Origin: Rhynchopus euleeides
Taxonomy: Eukaryota > Euglenozoa > Diplonemea > Diplonemida > Diplonemidae
Direction: 5' to 3'
Assembly (NCBI GenBank): GCA_963210315.1
Contig: OY723249.1
Span: forward strand, 2,046,569-2,110,568
Length of the DNA stretch: 64,000 nucleotides
The number at the start of each line of letters is the position of its first letter. The stretch's first letter is position 1. The notes beneath the pieces were generated by a model. It had not been told where the DNA came from. It did not search any database and saw nothing but the letters and a program-made list of their open reading frames with translations. This document shows positions 23,901 to 35,799 of this stretch, piece by piece. The translations under genes and the position numbers were made by a program.

Positions 23901-26900
23901 CCATCCCCGCCCTCCCTCCCCCCACACACACCATCCGCCAGCACGACTGCCACCACCGCGACCCGGGCTTTTATTTTGGCCTGGGGAACCCTCTCAATTT
24001 CTTACCCTCCCTTCTCCACTCCCCCCTTCAAGCCTTTCCCTGTCAGAAGCCCTGCCTCCCAGAGAAGCCAAGAGAAGGTTCAGCGGCCCCTCTGGGCATT
24101 GCGTTCGGCAGCGGGTTAACTGAGGATGTGGTTTAGAGGGGGGGGGGGGTGTTCTGTCAGTTTCTGAATGTTTTTTTTCAATATCTGATCACACACACGC
24201 CGCACACACAACCTCCCCTCCCTCCCAATCCCACCCGACAACGAAATAGCTCCGATCTGGGGTGCAGTGTCGCATGCTGCGGTTTTCACACGCCCGTCCC
24301 GCGGATAAAACCCCTGCATCACGACACCAGAGCAGACACCCAGGGGGTCACACCTCCACAATGATAAGAAAATCACACAGGAGGCCTTCGTTACCAGGTG
24401 TGACTGAGTTGGGCTCACGACTTGGATAGCGTATCAGTTTTCGTGCAGTGGTCTTTCGTAGACCTATGTATGATGCAGGTCCGCTAATCCAATATAGCCA
24501 ACGGGACTGAGCAAGAAATACTACGAGAAACACTTGGCCTCTATGCTGTGAGTGTTGCATTGGACGCTTCCACCTTTTTTTTGATTTGACAACTCCGGTT
24601 TGGTGTACCTCGATGAGCTTACCTTACCTTGTCGTCGGACACAACATATCATCGTTGTCCCAAACCCCGTAACCCACGTGAAGTGGATCATCTGAAGTGC
24701 AGAATGAGGTGGAGCAGGTGGAGCACGAAACATAAGTAAACCATAGCAAGAGAGGCCAGCAGCAGTCCCGAGTCCATCGCGTTCCTCGTAGCATTTCCCG
24801 TACCACACAGGTGTGTTATGTGCAAAGAAAAACAAGTATGCTCGCTGTGAGGGGCAGCCTGCTCCCCCTCACTGACTGACGAGCCGTGACTGGCTGGTAG
24901 CGAAGGCCCCCCAACATGATGTCTTCGCTCGGGTACTTTTTAAAAAATCGGGTTGCAATGTGCAGTGACATCGCTCTCTCACAGTGCCTGGTAATCGACA
25001 CCAAAAAGTACACCAAAACAAATCCGCGCGGTTTATTGTAATTGAGTGCATTTCCTTCCATTTAGCAGGGGGCGGGGGAATCGCCTACAATTTTCCGGAC
25101 AGCGAAGGCCTATCACTCCCCTCCTCTCCTGAGCGCACCTGCGAGGGGTGGATAAGGGGCGGGATAAAAAGAACTACACTGTCACAGCCACACCAGAAAG
25201 AATCACCGATTCCGGTCGGGTAAAACCCCCTCCCCTTCCCCAAAGGGGGCATTGCATTAACAGCGAGAGACAAACCTCCCGCCATGCGGTGCTCCTTTTT
25301 TTTGTTATCTTTCTCTGATATCTCCCTTCCCCCCCCCTCTCACCCACCCCTTTTTTTTATCCCAAAGTGATGTCGATCTCTGATTCTGCTTGTCACCACC
25401 ACTACCCCCCCCCCCCCCCCCACTCACCCACCCTCTCCCCTCCCTCGCCCTTGTGCTAAAAATGGGATCATACCATCCCCCCACCCCCCCACGCAAGGCC
25501 AACGCTTCCCCCTGGTGCATAAAGCCCACTGTGGCTTTATGACGGAGGGGGGGAAGCGTAGCCCTGCACTCCACACACCCTTTTCTCTCCCCACCCGACC
25601 CCCACCCCGTCTAATGCCCCCCCCCCCCCGCCCAAATCTCCCCGTTTGCCGAAGCTGGCTGTGTGTGAAGGTGGTGGTTCCAGGTCTTTCCAAAAAGTGA
25701 GTGGGGTTGATCGGTGCTGTGATCTCTCGTGGAGGGAGAGCGCGCGAGAGGGATCACGCGTGTGTGTGTGTGTGTGTGTGACGATCACTTTAGTGGAGGG
25801 TCACCACGGCAGCATATCCTGCCAGTGCCAGCAGAGAGTTTGGGCTGCAAAACAAAAAAATGGCAACGTCACACAGCAAGGCTGCCCCGGGAGACTTCGC
25901 TCAAAAGTGCACACAAGTGAGCTGCCTGACAATATAGGCTGCAGCCTGACGCACTGTGACACAGAGTGAAGGCCCCCGCCGGGTTTGGCGCACAAGACAA
26001 CAAAAATTCCTATTTTTTTGCATTACTCACGGAAGGATGCGAAGCAGATGCTGGATCATTCCAGAGGGTGGCAGGGGCGAGGTTCGTTGGCGGGTGTTGT
26101 GCACGCCTCTCAGCTTCTGTTGGGAGGTGCGTGTGGCGCCGTGCCAACCTGCCCTCCAAGGTCAATACGGGTGGTTGTATTCTGTCAGAAATACTGCGTG
26201 TGTTGCACCGATTTGGGCCCTCTTTCTGCGAGCTTTGGGGGGTGCAGTGCGCTTCCCGGTTCGCGAGCCTCAACGAGCAACCGCATGCTCTCGGATTTTC
26301 GGGGGCCGCTATCAGGGCGATTCTCCTCCACCTTCTCAAGATGCGAGATGTCGATCTGGGATATAAAAAAATGGTTTTCCAGTGCCCCTTCAGCTTTGCG
26401 AGACCACGGCGAGATGCGCACCGAGATGAATCGCACAAACCAGGCAAAACGGAACACTTGGCGAAGGGGGGGGGTTGCTTGTGACCGTGCACCAACCCTG
26501 GTCTTTTGACCAGGGAGTGCGCCCCTTCGTCTGGAGAGAGAGACCCCCCCCCCCACCTCCCTCCGGGTTGGGGGTCTCTTTGTTGGTCCGATTTATTGCC
26601 TGGAGGCTGGTCTGATGTGCCATCGTATCGGGTGGGCTGCAGTAAAGCGGGATAAACATCGGCCTGAGTCGATCGCTGGCATCCGCAAGCCCCGCTGAGT
26701 TTCGCATCCGTTGTGTATGTCGCAGCACAATCTATTGGAACAGCACGATTTGGCCATTCCTCCCCACCCCCTCTCCTATCCTTGCCCCAACTTGCCTCGC
26801 CCCGAGCCTGTTTCCAGATGAGATGCTGGGTGTACCTATTTTTTTTGAACCCCGCACACCCGGTGACCGCCCCAAGGCAACCAACACAGCCCCCCTCCCC

Positions 26901-27455
26901 ACCCACCTTCAAAAGCAAAAAAACCTGATTACCATCCTGTTCTCACCCCCTCTCTCTCTCTCTCTCTCTCTCTCTTGTGTCATCACGCCTTCTCCACCCC
27001 CAGAAATGCTCCTGAAAATCCCCCGTTTCCCCCCTTTCTCCAAGAACAGTGTTGTGTGAATCCCGCCCTTGTCCTGAGTTCAGAGGCCTTGATGCGGGGT
27101 GCTTTGCTTGCCCGGCACTGTTTTGTTTTTGTAAAAAAAAAGGGTGATGATGCGGTGTCGATAGTCATGACGCGACTCTCTCTTGGTCGCAATAGCGAGA
27201 AGCGTTGCGAAGAGAGGGGGCTTGGTATACTGTGCGCCACATCCATCACCAGGGGGGAAGGGGAAGGGGTGGTGTCTCGCACGGCAACCCCGACGACAAT
27301 GCCAGGCTTCTCTTGTTCTCACTCTGCATACGCCCATCCACGCCCCCAACCCCAACCTGTTTTCTCCTTGCTGCCCTTTTTGGTTATATTTCTTGACATT
27401 TTTTTAAAAAAAGGCCTTGTTCTTTGACTTGTTCCCCCCCCCCCCCCCAACAACA
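20929..27455. other. Long gene-poor stretch
   Basis: 6.5 kb without a supportable gene. A diverged direct duplication of about 60 bp occurs at 21210-21260 and 21325-21385 (shared TTGATTGGGTT core). Homopolymer and microsatellite tracts are frequent: poly-C near 23170, 25405 and 27434, (GT)n at 25760-25780, (CT)n at 26949-26975. The 302-codon minus-strand frame at 26010-26918 lacks any motif or periodicity. Confidence 0.55.
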
Positions 27456-27464
27456 GGCTTTGAC

Positions 27465-28317
27465 CAGGCATGTCGCTAAGCGTCGACCGTCGACCCAGTG
27501 ATTTTGGGTTTCCCCCCCCATAAAAAAGCGTCGACCCAGTGGACTGGGTTGACGCTTGGTCGAGGCTTGGAGCGTCGACCCAGTGGAACTGGGTTGCCAT
27601 TCAAGCCTGGACCAAGCGTCAACCCATTTATTACACTGGGTCGACGCTAACCTAGCGTTGACCCGGTTACACTGGGTCGACGCTCACCAAGCGTCGACCA
27701 AGCGTCAACCCACTTTCACTGGGTCGACGTCGAAGAGAGTATGGTTTTGCAGGAACAGATGATCACTACCGTGGCCTCCGGCGGCTGGGGGGCTCCGCCC
27801 CCCAGACCCCCCTGTGGCGTGTGTCTCGTACTCAAGTCATTCGATTCCCACCGGGTCAGGGAATCCAACCACTCCAGTCGCCTCAGGGGGACACAGCCAA
27901 CTCACACAGAATCTGTACGCCCACAATGAACAGATGTTCACTACCGTGGCCTCCGGCGGCTGGGGGGCTCTGCCCCCCAGCCCCCCTATCTCGCGTGCCC
28001 GTCTAGTAACCAAGTCCTTGCGCTTTGACGGCCGTGGCATATCAGGGGGCAGCGTCGAAATCATGGTCCCGAAAGCCATTTTTTGGTTTCCTCCGGCACC
28101 CGACGGCGCGAGCGGGAGAGGAACCACGGAAGGAACCCAGCGCCTCACACCGTGCCCACCTAGTGGTCCACCGATGGGAAAATTTGGCAACAACACGAGC
28201 GCGCGCGAAGCGCGCGCGAGAAAAATTGACCCCTAGTGTTTTCCCCCCTGATCCCCCCCCAAAACAGGAGCGTCAACCCACCAAATCTCCAAAATCGAAA
28301 AGTTAGCGACAGGCCTG
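27465..28317. mobile_element. Mutator-like non-autonomous DNA transposon, copy 2
   Basis: Same length (853 bp) and ends as the copy at 2549-3401, in the same orientation, but with its own perfect 9-bp target duplication GGCTTTGAC at 27456-27464 and 28318-28326. The independent duplication shows separate insertion rather than segmental copying. Differences from copy 1 are scattered substitutions with no net length change. Hairpin cassettes lie at 27753-27812 and 27928-27987. Confidence 0.92.
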
Positions 28318-28326
28318 GGCTTTGAC

Positions 28327-28828
28327 TTGTTCCTGCGCCCTTAAGAAGTCCGGAGGTGGGCGTGCAATGCGTTCAGCGTGTTGACACGGCAAAGAAAGGC
28401 AGGCTGCATCTCGTACGTCGATGCCAAAAAAGGTTATCGCTGCCAGACGCACAGAACCCGGACTTCGTTGTTGCCATTTTTGTTGTGAGTTTGTCACAGC
28501 TTCCCCAGCGGGTAGGGGGTGTTGATGCCCGCACATACACAGGCAACTGCCAGCTGGCACAGCTGTTGACGATTTGGTAGACAGCTTGCTTGGGGATGAA
28601 CACCCAACAAACAAATGCGACAAGGCGCACAGCACACGCAGAATACAGCCAAAGGACATGGTTTGTGGAGCCTTCAGCAAGGGGCAGCAATAAAGCCAAC
28701 AATGCCGACCCACACCCACTCCACCCACCCAATTGTTCCGCTTGTTCTGTTCTGCCTGTGTGCCCCATGCTGCATCCACACCGCGCCTCACAGCACAGGA
28801 GGGGGACAGTGCAGGTACTGGTCGCCTG
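28327..28828. promoter_or_regulatory. Spacer upstream of the dipeptidase gene
   Basis: No gene seen. Candidate acceptor AGs (CCTCACAG and GCACAG) lie near 28793-28798, about 30 nt before the start codon at 28829. Confidence 0.35.
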
Positions 28829-31800
28829 ATGTGGCAAGAAGGTGGCCAGCCCGGCGGCACCGCTGGGGGACAAGGGCCAACCCCCCCACAGAGTGCACCG
28901 CCGCCAGGGGGCAGCCATGCGGCGGCGCAAATGCCCAACAGCGCCTACGTGTCGGGGCGCGGGCAGTACCCCTTCTTCCCGGGCCCCGCACAGCACCTCC
29001 CGCCTTCGGCACACGTGCCGCCACCCCCCGGCACAGCACCCCAGCAGCAGCATGGGCGGAAGCATCACAACCGCGATGCGCTGCACGGCAGCCACAACAT
29101 CTCAAACCGCGCAGGGAGCCTGCCGTTTGGCGGGGCCTCCCGGCAGAAGGAGCCTCTGCAGCAGGCCCTGCAGAGCATCCAGGGGGCTGAGAGCACGCAG
29201 GTCGCAAAGCGGGCAGGGCCCCCCGGGCGGGAGGACCTGCGTGGGCTGCTGAAGTCCGCTTTTCAGCTCCGGTTGCTGTACACCAACCCATCGCAGATGG
29301 CGTTTGACATGAAGCGCAAACGGCTCTACTGGCTGCACCAGAGCAATGCGGGGAAGACTGCCCTGTATGCCTGCGAGCTTGAGAGCTTCTGTGAAGACAG
29401 CCACCGGCGGAGGAACCAGCGCGAGCTCTACCCTCGTGTAGTGTTGGATTCGCTCCCGTCCCTCAACGTGACGAACCTGTCGCGGCAAGAGCAGAACATG
29501 CGGGAGCGCAAACGCGTCGGGGCGTGGGGGATTGCGGAGTTCGTCCCTCACTTCGACCAGGACTGTGTGCTGATTCCGGGGGATACCACAGTGTATCTGC
29601 ACAACACTGTGACGGAGAAGCTCTACGACTTGTTCCTGGGCTGTGCCGTGTCGGGCCCCGTGTCCGATGCAAAGCTCTGCCCCAAGGTTTCATCGCACCT
29701 GATGTCGTTCATCCATAAGAACAATATCTACGTTATGGACATCCGTGACATCTTCGACCCCACGTCGAACGCGGCATACGAGGTGCAGGCGGAAGGGGAG
29801 AAGGGGACGACGCAGCGCTTCCCCCCGCGGGGCCTGCCCGTGCACCAGCTGACGTATGCTGGGGAGAAGTTCCGTGGGTGCGGCATTGCCGACTACATGA
29901 CGCAGGAGGAGTTCTCGCGGTACACTGGGTATTGGTGGGACCCCGCGCCGCGTGAGGACCGGGAGGGGGAGGTGACACACCGCATCCTGTACATCTACAC
30001 CGACGAGCGGCACACCACCAAGGTGCGGCTGCCGTCCGACCCCTTCTCCACAGAGTTTGAGGAGTTGGCGATGCCGCGCCCTGGGGAGAAGAACGCCACC
30101 GTGTCGCTGTGCATGCTGAGCTTCCGCGAGTCCTTCCTCCGCGATGCGATGCACCGTGCGCCTGGGACCCGCGTGGTGCAGTACATGCACCTCCCGCTGC
30201 AGAAGCTGCGTGATAACATCCCGTGGCTGGAGTACATCACGAAGACAGGGTGGACGCCCGACAACTCTGTGTACCTCGAGGTGCTGGATAGGCAGCAGGA
30301 ACATGTGGCGCTGCTTGTGATCCGGTCGCGTCTCTTCGAGGCTGTGGATCGTGAGGAGGACGCGCTGCCGCCTGCCTTCACGAAGGAGCAGGTGGAGGAG
30401 TATGAGACGCCGCAGCGCAGCCTGCACCTGCCTGCCCTGGGTGTCGAGCCCTCGCCGCAGGCGCTGGTGCCGCGTGAGCGGAGGGAGGACTGGGACGAGA
30501 AGGGGAAGGATGGTGAATCTCGTGCAGTGGCATACCCGCACCAGCACCACCACCACCACCACCACCACTTCTACCAATTCTACCCGCCGTATATGTACCC
30601 CCCGTACCCGGTGCCGCCGGAGGCGATGATGGCCCCGCCAGGGTACCCGCCGCCGGAGTATTACGCAGCGATGCACGCCCACTACCACCACCACCACCAC
30701 CATGCGCATGCTCACCACCACGCGCACCATGGGCAGCACGGGCACCATCACCAGCACCAACACCAGCACCAGCACCAGCACCAGCATCAACACCAGCACC
30801 AGCACCAGCAGCACCACGGTCAGCATGCGACAGCAGCAGAGCAGCACCATGCGGCAGTGGTGGCGTACCACCATGCGATGATGGCGGCGCACCACCATCA
30901 CCACCACCACGCTGCCCAGCAGGCCGCTGCGCACCACCACATGCAGCACCACCATGCGCAGCACTCGCAGCATGCGCACCACGCGCATCACCACCACCAT
31001 CAACACCATGCGCACCACCACCACCACCACCACCCTTACCCCTACTACTACCCCATGTCGCCGCCGGAGTCCACGTCGGCACCGTCGTTGACGGATGGGT
31101 CTTCCAGTGTTCCCGAGACGCCCAAGTCGATCGGGCCGAAGGTATGCCGGCAGTGGCATCGCATGCAGCACAATCACCCACCCGACTGTACACAGGCAAA
31201 GGCAACTGGGTACAGCGCACGCCCCATCCCCGCATGCGGGCATGTTGTCAGCAAGTCGTACGCCTACGAGGTGTGTCCCGCATCAGCCTTGAACACCACC
31301 GCAGCCTCTGCCCCTTTCGTTGCCTTTGCATTCCCGCCCCACCCCTGCGTATCCCTTCGCCACCCACACCACGCGAGCAGGTGATCCGTGAGGACGTGTT
31401 CCCCGACGGGTGGGTGAACGTGTCGGAGAGCCTGCACTTCTTTGCTGACGGGTCACGGCGTGTGCTGTTCGAGTCGGAGGCCTCAGGCTCTGGAGGCTAC
31501 AGGCATCTGTTTATCTACCACCGTGACCGTGAGGGCGGGGCCCTGCAGATCACGACGGGTGAGTGGCAGGTCGACCGCACCGGGCTGTGGGTGGACGAGC
31601 GGAACAACAAGGTGTACTTCTCTGCGACGTGTGACTCGTGGACAGAGCAGCACCTCTACGTGGCACCCATCCCGACAGTCGAGGAGATGAAGGGACGCTT
31701 CCCTGCGTGCAGCACACCCCAGCGCCTGACGTCACCCGGCATGACGCACTCAGGGATGGCCCTGTCGGGGGACTTCTCGATGCTGGTGACGTTCCACTCC

Positions 31801-32806
31801 TCGCTGGACGCCGCCCCCGCGCTGACGCTGCGGTCGGTCACGGACAGCAACGTGCACGCAGCGGTGATGCTGAAGAGCCCCAGCACACCCCCCCCGCCCT
31901 TCGGCGGGGGCAACCTCACCAAGCCTGTCCTCGAGACGTTCCCAAACAAGTCTGGGGTGATGCTGCAGACTGCCTTCTATCCCCCGGCACACCTGCCGAA
32001 CGACAAGGCGAAGGGGACTGTTCCCCTCGTTGTGTATGTCTACGGGGGCACTGTGGTGCAGCAGGTCATCAACGACTACAAGCTGGTGTGCCAGCCAAAG
32101 CTGCAGATGCTGAGCCAGTATGGCTATGCCTGCTGCATCATCGACAACCAGGGCTCGAGCAGGCGCGGCAACGCGTTCGAGGCTGCCGTGAAGCACCGCC
32201 TGGGGCAGCTGGAGGTGCAGGACCAGGTCGATGTGATCGAGGCGCTTGCCAAAAAGTACCCCTACCTCAACCTGTCGCGCGTGGCGGTGTACGGGTGGTC
32301 GTACGGGGGGTACGTTGCCCTGATGTGTCTGGGGTCCCGCCCGGACTTCTTCCGCGTCGCTCTTGCTGGGGCACCTGTCGTGGACTGGAAGCTGTACAAC
32401 TCTGCCTACACAGAGCGCTACCTGGGGACGCCGAAGGAGAACCCGGATGGGTACACCCGCGGCTGCATCTCTGAGTGTGTGCAGAACTTCCCTGCAGAGC
32501 GGGATCGCACTTTCCTCTTCCACGGGATGAGCGACGAGAACGTGCACTTCCTGGCCCACATTCCGGTGCTGATCCAGTCGCTGATCAAGCACTCCAAGCC
32601 GTACCGCCTCCAGATCTACCCCGGCGAACGACACGGCCTGAAGGGGAACGAGGCATCGTACCACCACGAGCAGGTATGTGATGAATTCCCACAGTGGTCG
32701 CTGCAGCCCCTTGTTGGTTTCGTGACAACCCCATCTGCATTCATATTCTCCACGCACACACCCCCCACAGGAGTGGTTCGAGTCCCTGTTCGCAGCACTG
32801 AACTAG
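28829..32806 (+). CDS. DPP8/9-like prolyl dipeptidyl peptidase (S9B) with His-rich insert (4 exons)
   Basis: Exons are 28829-31141, 31196-31270, 31381-32673 and 32771-32806, about 1238 residues. All introns are phase 0; donors are GTATG, GTGTG, GTATG. The upstream open frame has no ATG before 28829. The enzyme removes N-terminal X-Pro dipeptides. The C-terminal alpha/beta-hydrolase domain carries GWSYGG with Ser1103, the DENVHF motif with Asp1181 and ERHG with His1214; spacings of 78 and 33 residues match the DPP8/9 subfamily (as I recall 78 and 32 in human DPP8), and TERYLGTP and YPGERH also match it. The preceding region (from about residue 145) resembles the beta-propeller (KRLYWLHQSNAGK). 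A His/Gln/Tyr/Pro-rich block of about 170 residues (about 570-740) interrupts it, absent from animal enzymes. No signal peptide or membrane anchor is seen, so a cytosolic location is likely. Confidence 0.92.
30538..31041 (+). repeat. CAC/CAG-rich tract encoding a histidine-rich insert
   Basis: Interrupted CAC, CAT and CAG runs encode poly-His and His-Gln segments within exon 1 of the dipeptidase. The frame is kept throughout and Tyr/Pro segments (FYPPYMYPPYP type) are interspersed, so the tract is translated rather than intronic: no GTATG...CAG pair would remove it cleanly. Confidence 0.85.
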
Positions 32807-34116
32807 CAATCGATTGCTTCCGAACCCAGGCCCCCAGCACAGCGCCAACCCGGTCGACGGGAGGCCCCCGAAGAGAGCGTGGGGCATCCCCTCGTGATTG
32901 GCGATACCCAGGGCAAGAGGCAGGAATGACCTCGGAAAAACACCCCCCGCTTTTGGACCCACCCCCCAGGAAGCCCTCTCCGGTCGATGTAACATGTTGC
33001 TTGTTGAACGGCAACAGCGTCTAGACGTCTGCTAGTATTTATTCTATTTCCGAAGGCGCATGTGACTTGCAGGTATCTGCAGCCTCTTGTGCCTCGATGA
33101 TTTGCTATGTGATGTGTTGGCCGATTCGGCCGTTCTTTCTGTGTGGAGTGTCCCCTATCTTCGCACTCGGCTCGGCGCGCCGCATGGCGGAAGGGGGGGG
33201 GGGGGTGGGTGGGTCTCAAAAAGGAAAGCCGAAACAACGCGCATGACACTAAAAGCGGAAAAATCACCGGTTGCAATGCGGTGGCACACACCATGCCACT
33301 TGCACACCTGCAAAGTGGTTTCGATCTCAGATAGGGGTGGGTGGGTGGGTGTTATTTTTGCGCCAAAAAATCAAGCATTTTTCCTAACCACGATAGCATA
33401 TCCACCCCCGCTCAAGGCACGGGCACTGTTGCATCGGCACAGCAGGAAAACGGTTGAGATTTCCTCACGTTTTGTGTGGCTTCCAGATCGTGCAACGGTC
33501 GCAATACACAGCTTCGTGGATCATCGCTCTCCTGTGGTTGATCGGGAGTGCCTGGTGTTTTCCCACTGGATTGTTGGGAAGTATGCGATGCAGCCTCGGA
33601 TTCTGGCTTTGAAAAATCTGCTCAAAATGGTCGAATCAGGCACCCCCTGACGGCACTGTGGAGTGCCGTGCCAAAGAGATCTGCGCTCTGTCGTGTGGTA
33701 CACTGCAGATGAGCCAGACTGTTGTGTATCGTGTGCTGCCCGAGGCTGTCTGAATCCTGTTATTGCACGAAAGACGGGCACACCCCACCTCCACAAAATG
33801 CCCCGTCATCTCTTATTTCGCATCGCAAAGGCATCGCACCCAAAGAAGCCCACAGTTTTTTTTGTACTCTCACAAACTGCCCCCCCCCCCCTCCCCCTTT
33901 CCAAATGCAAACGCTGAGCCTCAAGCAAAAAAATATAATAATCGAAAACGAACATAAAAGTAACGCGCAAAAACAACTGAAAAATAATGTGTCAGCTCCG
34001 GACGTCTTCCTGACGATCAGAGCTCAGAAAGAGGTTCGCTGTTTGGAATGGCGGGAAGAATTGCGTGTTCGCGAAGAAAACGGTGTGTATCGCATCAAGA
34101 GTAGGAGTTCTCTGGT
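32807..34116. other. Intergenic stretch, no gene recognised
   Basis: Nothing supportable on either strand. Poly-G at 33195-33205, poly-C near 33883, and an AT-rich patch at 33900-33990. Confidence 0.55.
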
Positions 34117-34124
34117 GTGTTATT

Positions 34125-35316
34125 CAGGGGATAAGATAGGTCTGGTTTTCCGGTTTTCAAAACCAGGGTTTCCCGGTTCCCGGTTTTCTGGAAAAAAAAA
34201 AGGTCGATCTCATTTTTGGCGGTTTTTTTTGTGACTTTGGGACAGTAAAACAGTCAGAAAAAACGCCATAAAAAAATAGAAAGTGACCCCATCGTGATCC
34301 GCACAGAGCTCAAATAGTCCAAAGAAGGCAGAGAAGCGGAGAAGAAAAAATGGACCTAGCGGGTGGCCCGGTGGGGCCCGGTGGGTGGTGATGCCCTCGT
34401 CATGCAGGCCTCTTCTGTTTTGAAGGTGCACACATGGTGGACTCCAGCCACCCTAGCGAGTGTCTAAGAGGGAGTCTAAGACTGCAGTCTGTACTGGAGA
34501 CGGGAGTCTATTTTCCAGCTAATTTACGACTCCCGCTAGTTGAGACTCATGGGAGACACACGGTGTACTCCAGCGGAGGTAGGGTAACCTCCGCTGGAGT
34601 TCACCGTGTCGTCTGCCTCTGTGCAGCGTCACTCGGTGCCATCGAATACATGGCGACAGCCCACCAACTCGAGACAGATCTGCTTGTCTGGAGGGCTGAG
34701 ACGAGAACACGAACGACTTTCAAGCAATCTTGAAGGTCGCCAAGCCTATTGGGGGCAACTAACAGATGAGATTTGTTTGTTGCCTGTCGTCACAGCTAGG
34801 TGCCCATTTCCTCGATAACGGAATGTGTGCAGAGATCTCGTGGACCCTTTGGCCATTCTGTCGTGCACCCACTCCACCCACAACGCACACCTGTCACGAG
34901 TGGTCGCTCCCCCGTCCTCCACCACCCTGAAGGTTGAACCCTCAAGGACCAGTGATCTCCTGCTGGCCGGGCTGCGATACAGCGAAGCCTTCCTACTTAC
35001 AAGCGAATCCAGACTGTAGGGAACAGATGATCACTACCGTGGCCTCCGGCGGCTGGGGGGCTCCGCCCCCCAGACCCCCCTGCGTAAAAAAATTGCACCA
35101 GACCGGTTTTTTGGCCGAGAGTCCAAACTTTCAAAGCAGCTGCTGCGCCTGCCCCACCAAGCAGCCTCAGTACGACAGGACGCGCGCAGGCACCGGGCCC
35201 TCTCAGATTCTGGGAGGGTTTGCGCGGGTCGCGCGCGCCGAAGGCGCGCGCGAAAAATTTTCAAAACCAGAAAAACCGGAAAACGGCGCCAGAAAAAAAG
35301 TCTATCTTATACCCTG
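34125..35316. mobile_element. hAT-like non-autonomous DNA transposon, copy 2
   Basis: 1192 bp with the same CAGGG ends as 7538-8730 and its own 8-bp target duplication GTGTTATT (34117-34124 and 35317-35324). Orientation matches copy 1. Differences from copy 1 are an A-run shortened by three, a T-run and a second A-run each lengthened by one, and a rare substitution (near 34921). The hairpin cassette is at 35021-35080. Confidence 0.93.
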
Positions 35317-35324
35317 GTGTTATT

Positions 35325-35799
35325 CACTGCTATAAAAAGAGTATCGTGTTGGTATGTGTGTCGGGCACACGCGAATAATTTATCCACCCCCCCGCCCTCC
35401 TCCTCCTCCTCCTCCATCGGACAGCACAGAATAAAACAAAAAAAATACAACGCAACGACACGCTCTCTCTCTCTCTCTCTCTCCCCCCGACGAAACACAC
35501 TTCACCTTACTTACTTGAATTTACTTGTCCCCCTCCTCCCTCCCGTAGGAAAATATCTGTGCCTGCACGAGCAACCCGACAGAGACTGAAATGCAATTGC
35601 GGGGTAGGTGGTGGGACTGGGCGGGTGGGGGGGAGGCTGCGGAAAGGTGTTGTGTGGAGGGAGGGGTGTGATGGAGCGTTCTCGCCACGAAGAAAACGGC
35701 AAAATTGCTGTTCAGGCTGTGGTATAATTCTCGGGGGGGTGGGTGTGGGAGGTTTTTATTTGGGGGTGGGGGGTATCCGGGTGATGATATACCCGCTAA
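35325..35799. other. Intergenic stretch, no gene recognised
   Basis: Contains a TCC repeat (35398-35416), a (CT)n tract (35462-35482) and G-rich DNA. No gene is seen between the two adjacent mobile elements. Confidence 0.55.

Noticed and set aside
26010..26918. 302-codon minus-strand frame
   Set aside because: Mixed composition with no motif, no domain and frequent homopolymer-encoded runs; the region has no coding signature.
29690..31243. 517-codon minus-strand frame opposite the dipeptidase
   Set aside because: Its Val/Met runs are the reverse complement of the CAC/CAT histidine codons; the + strand protein is unmistakable.
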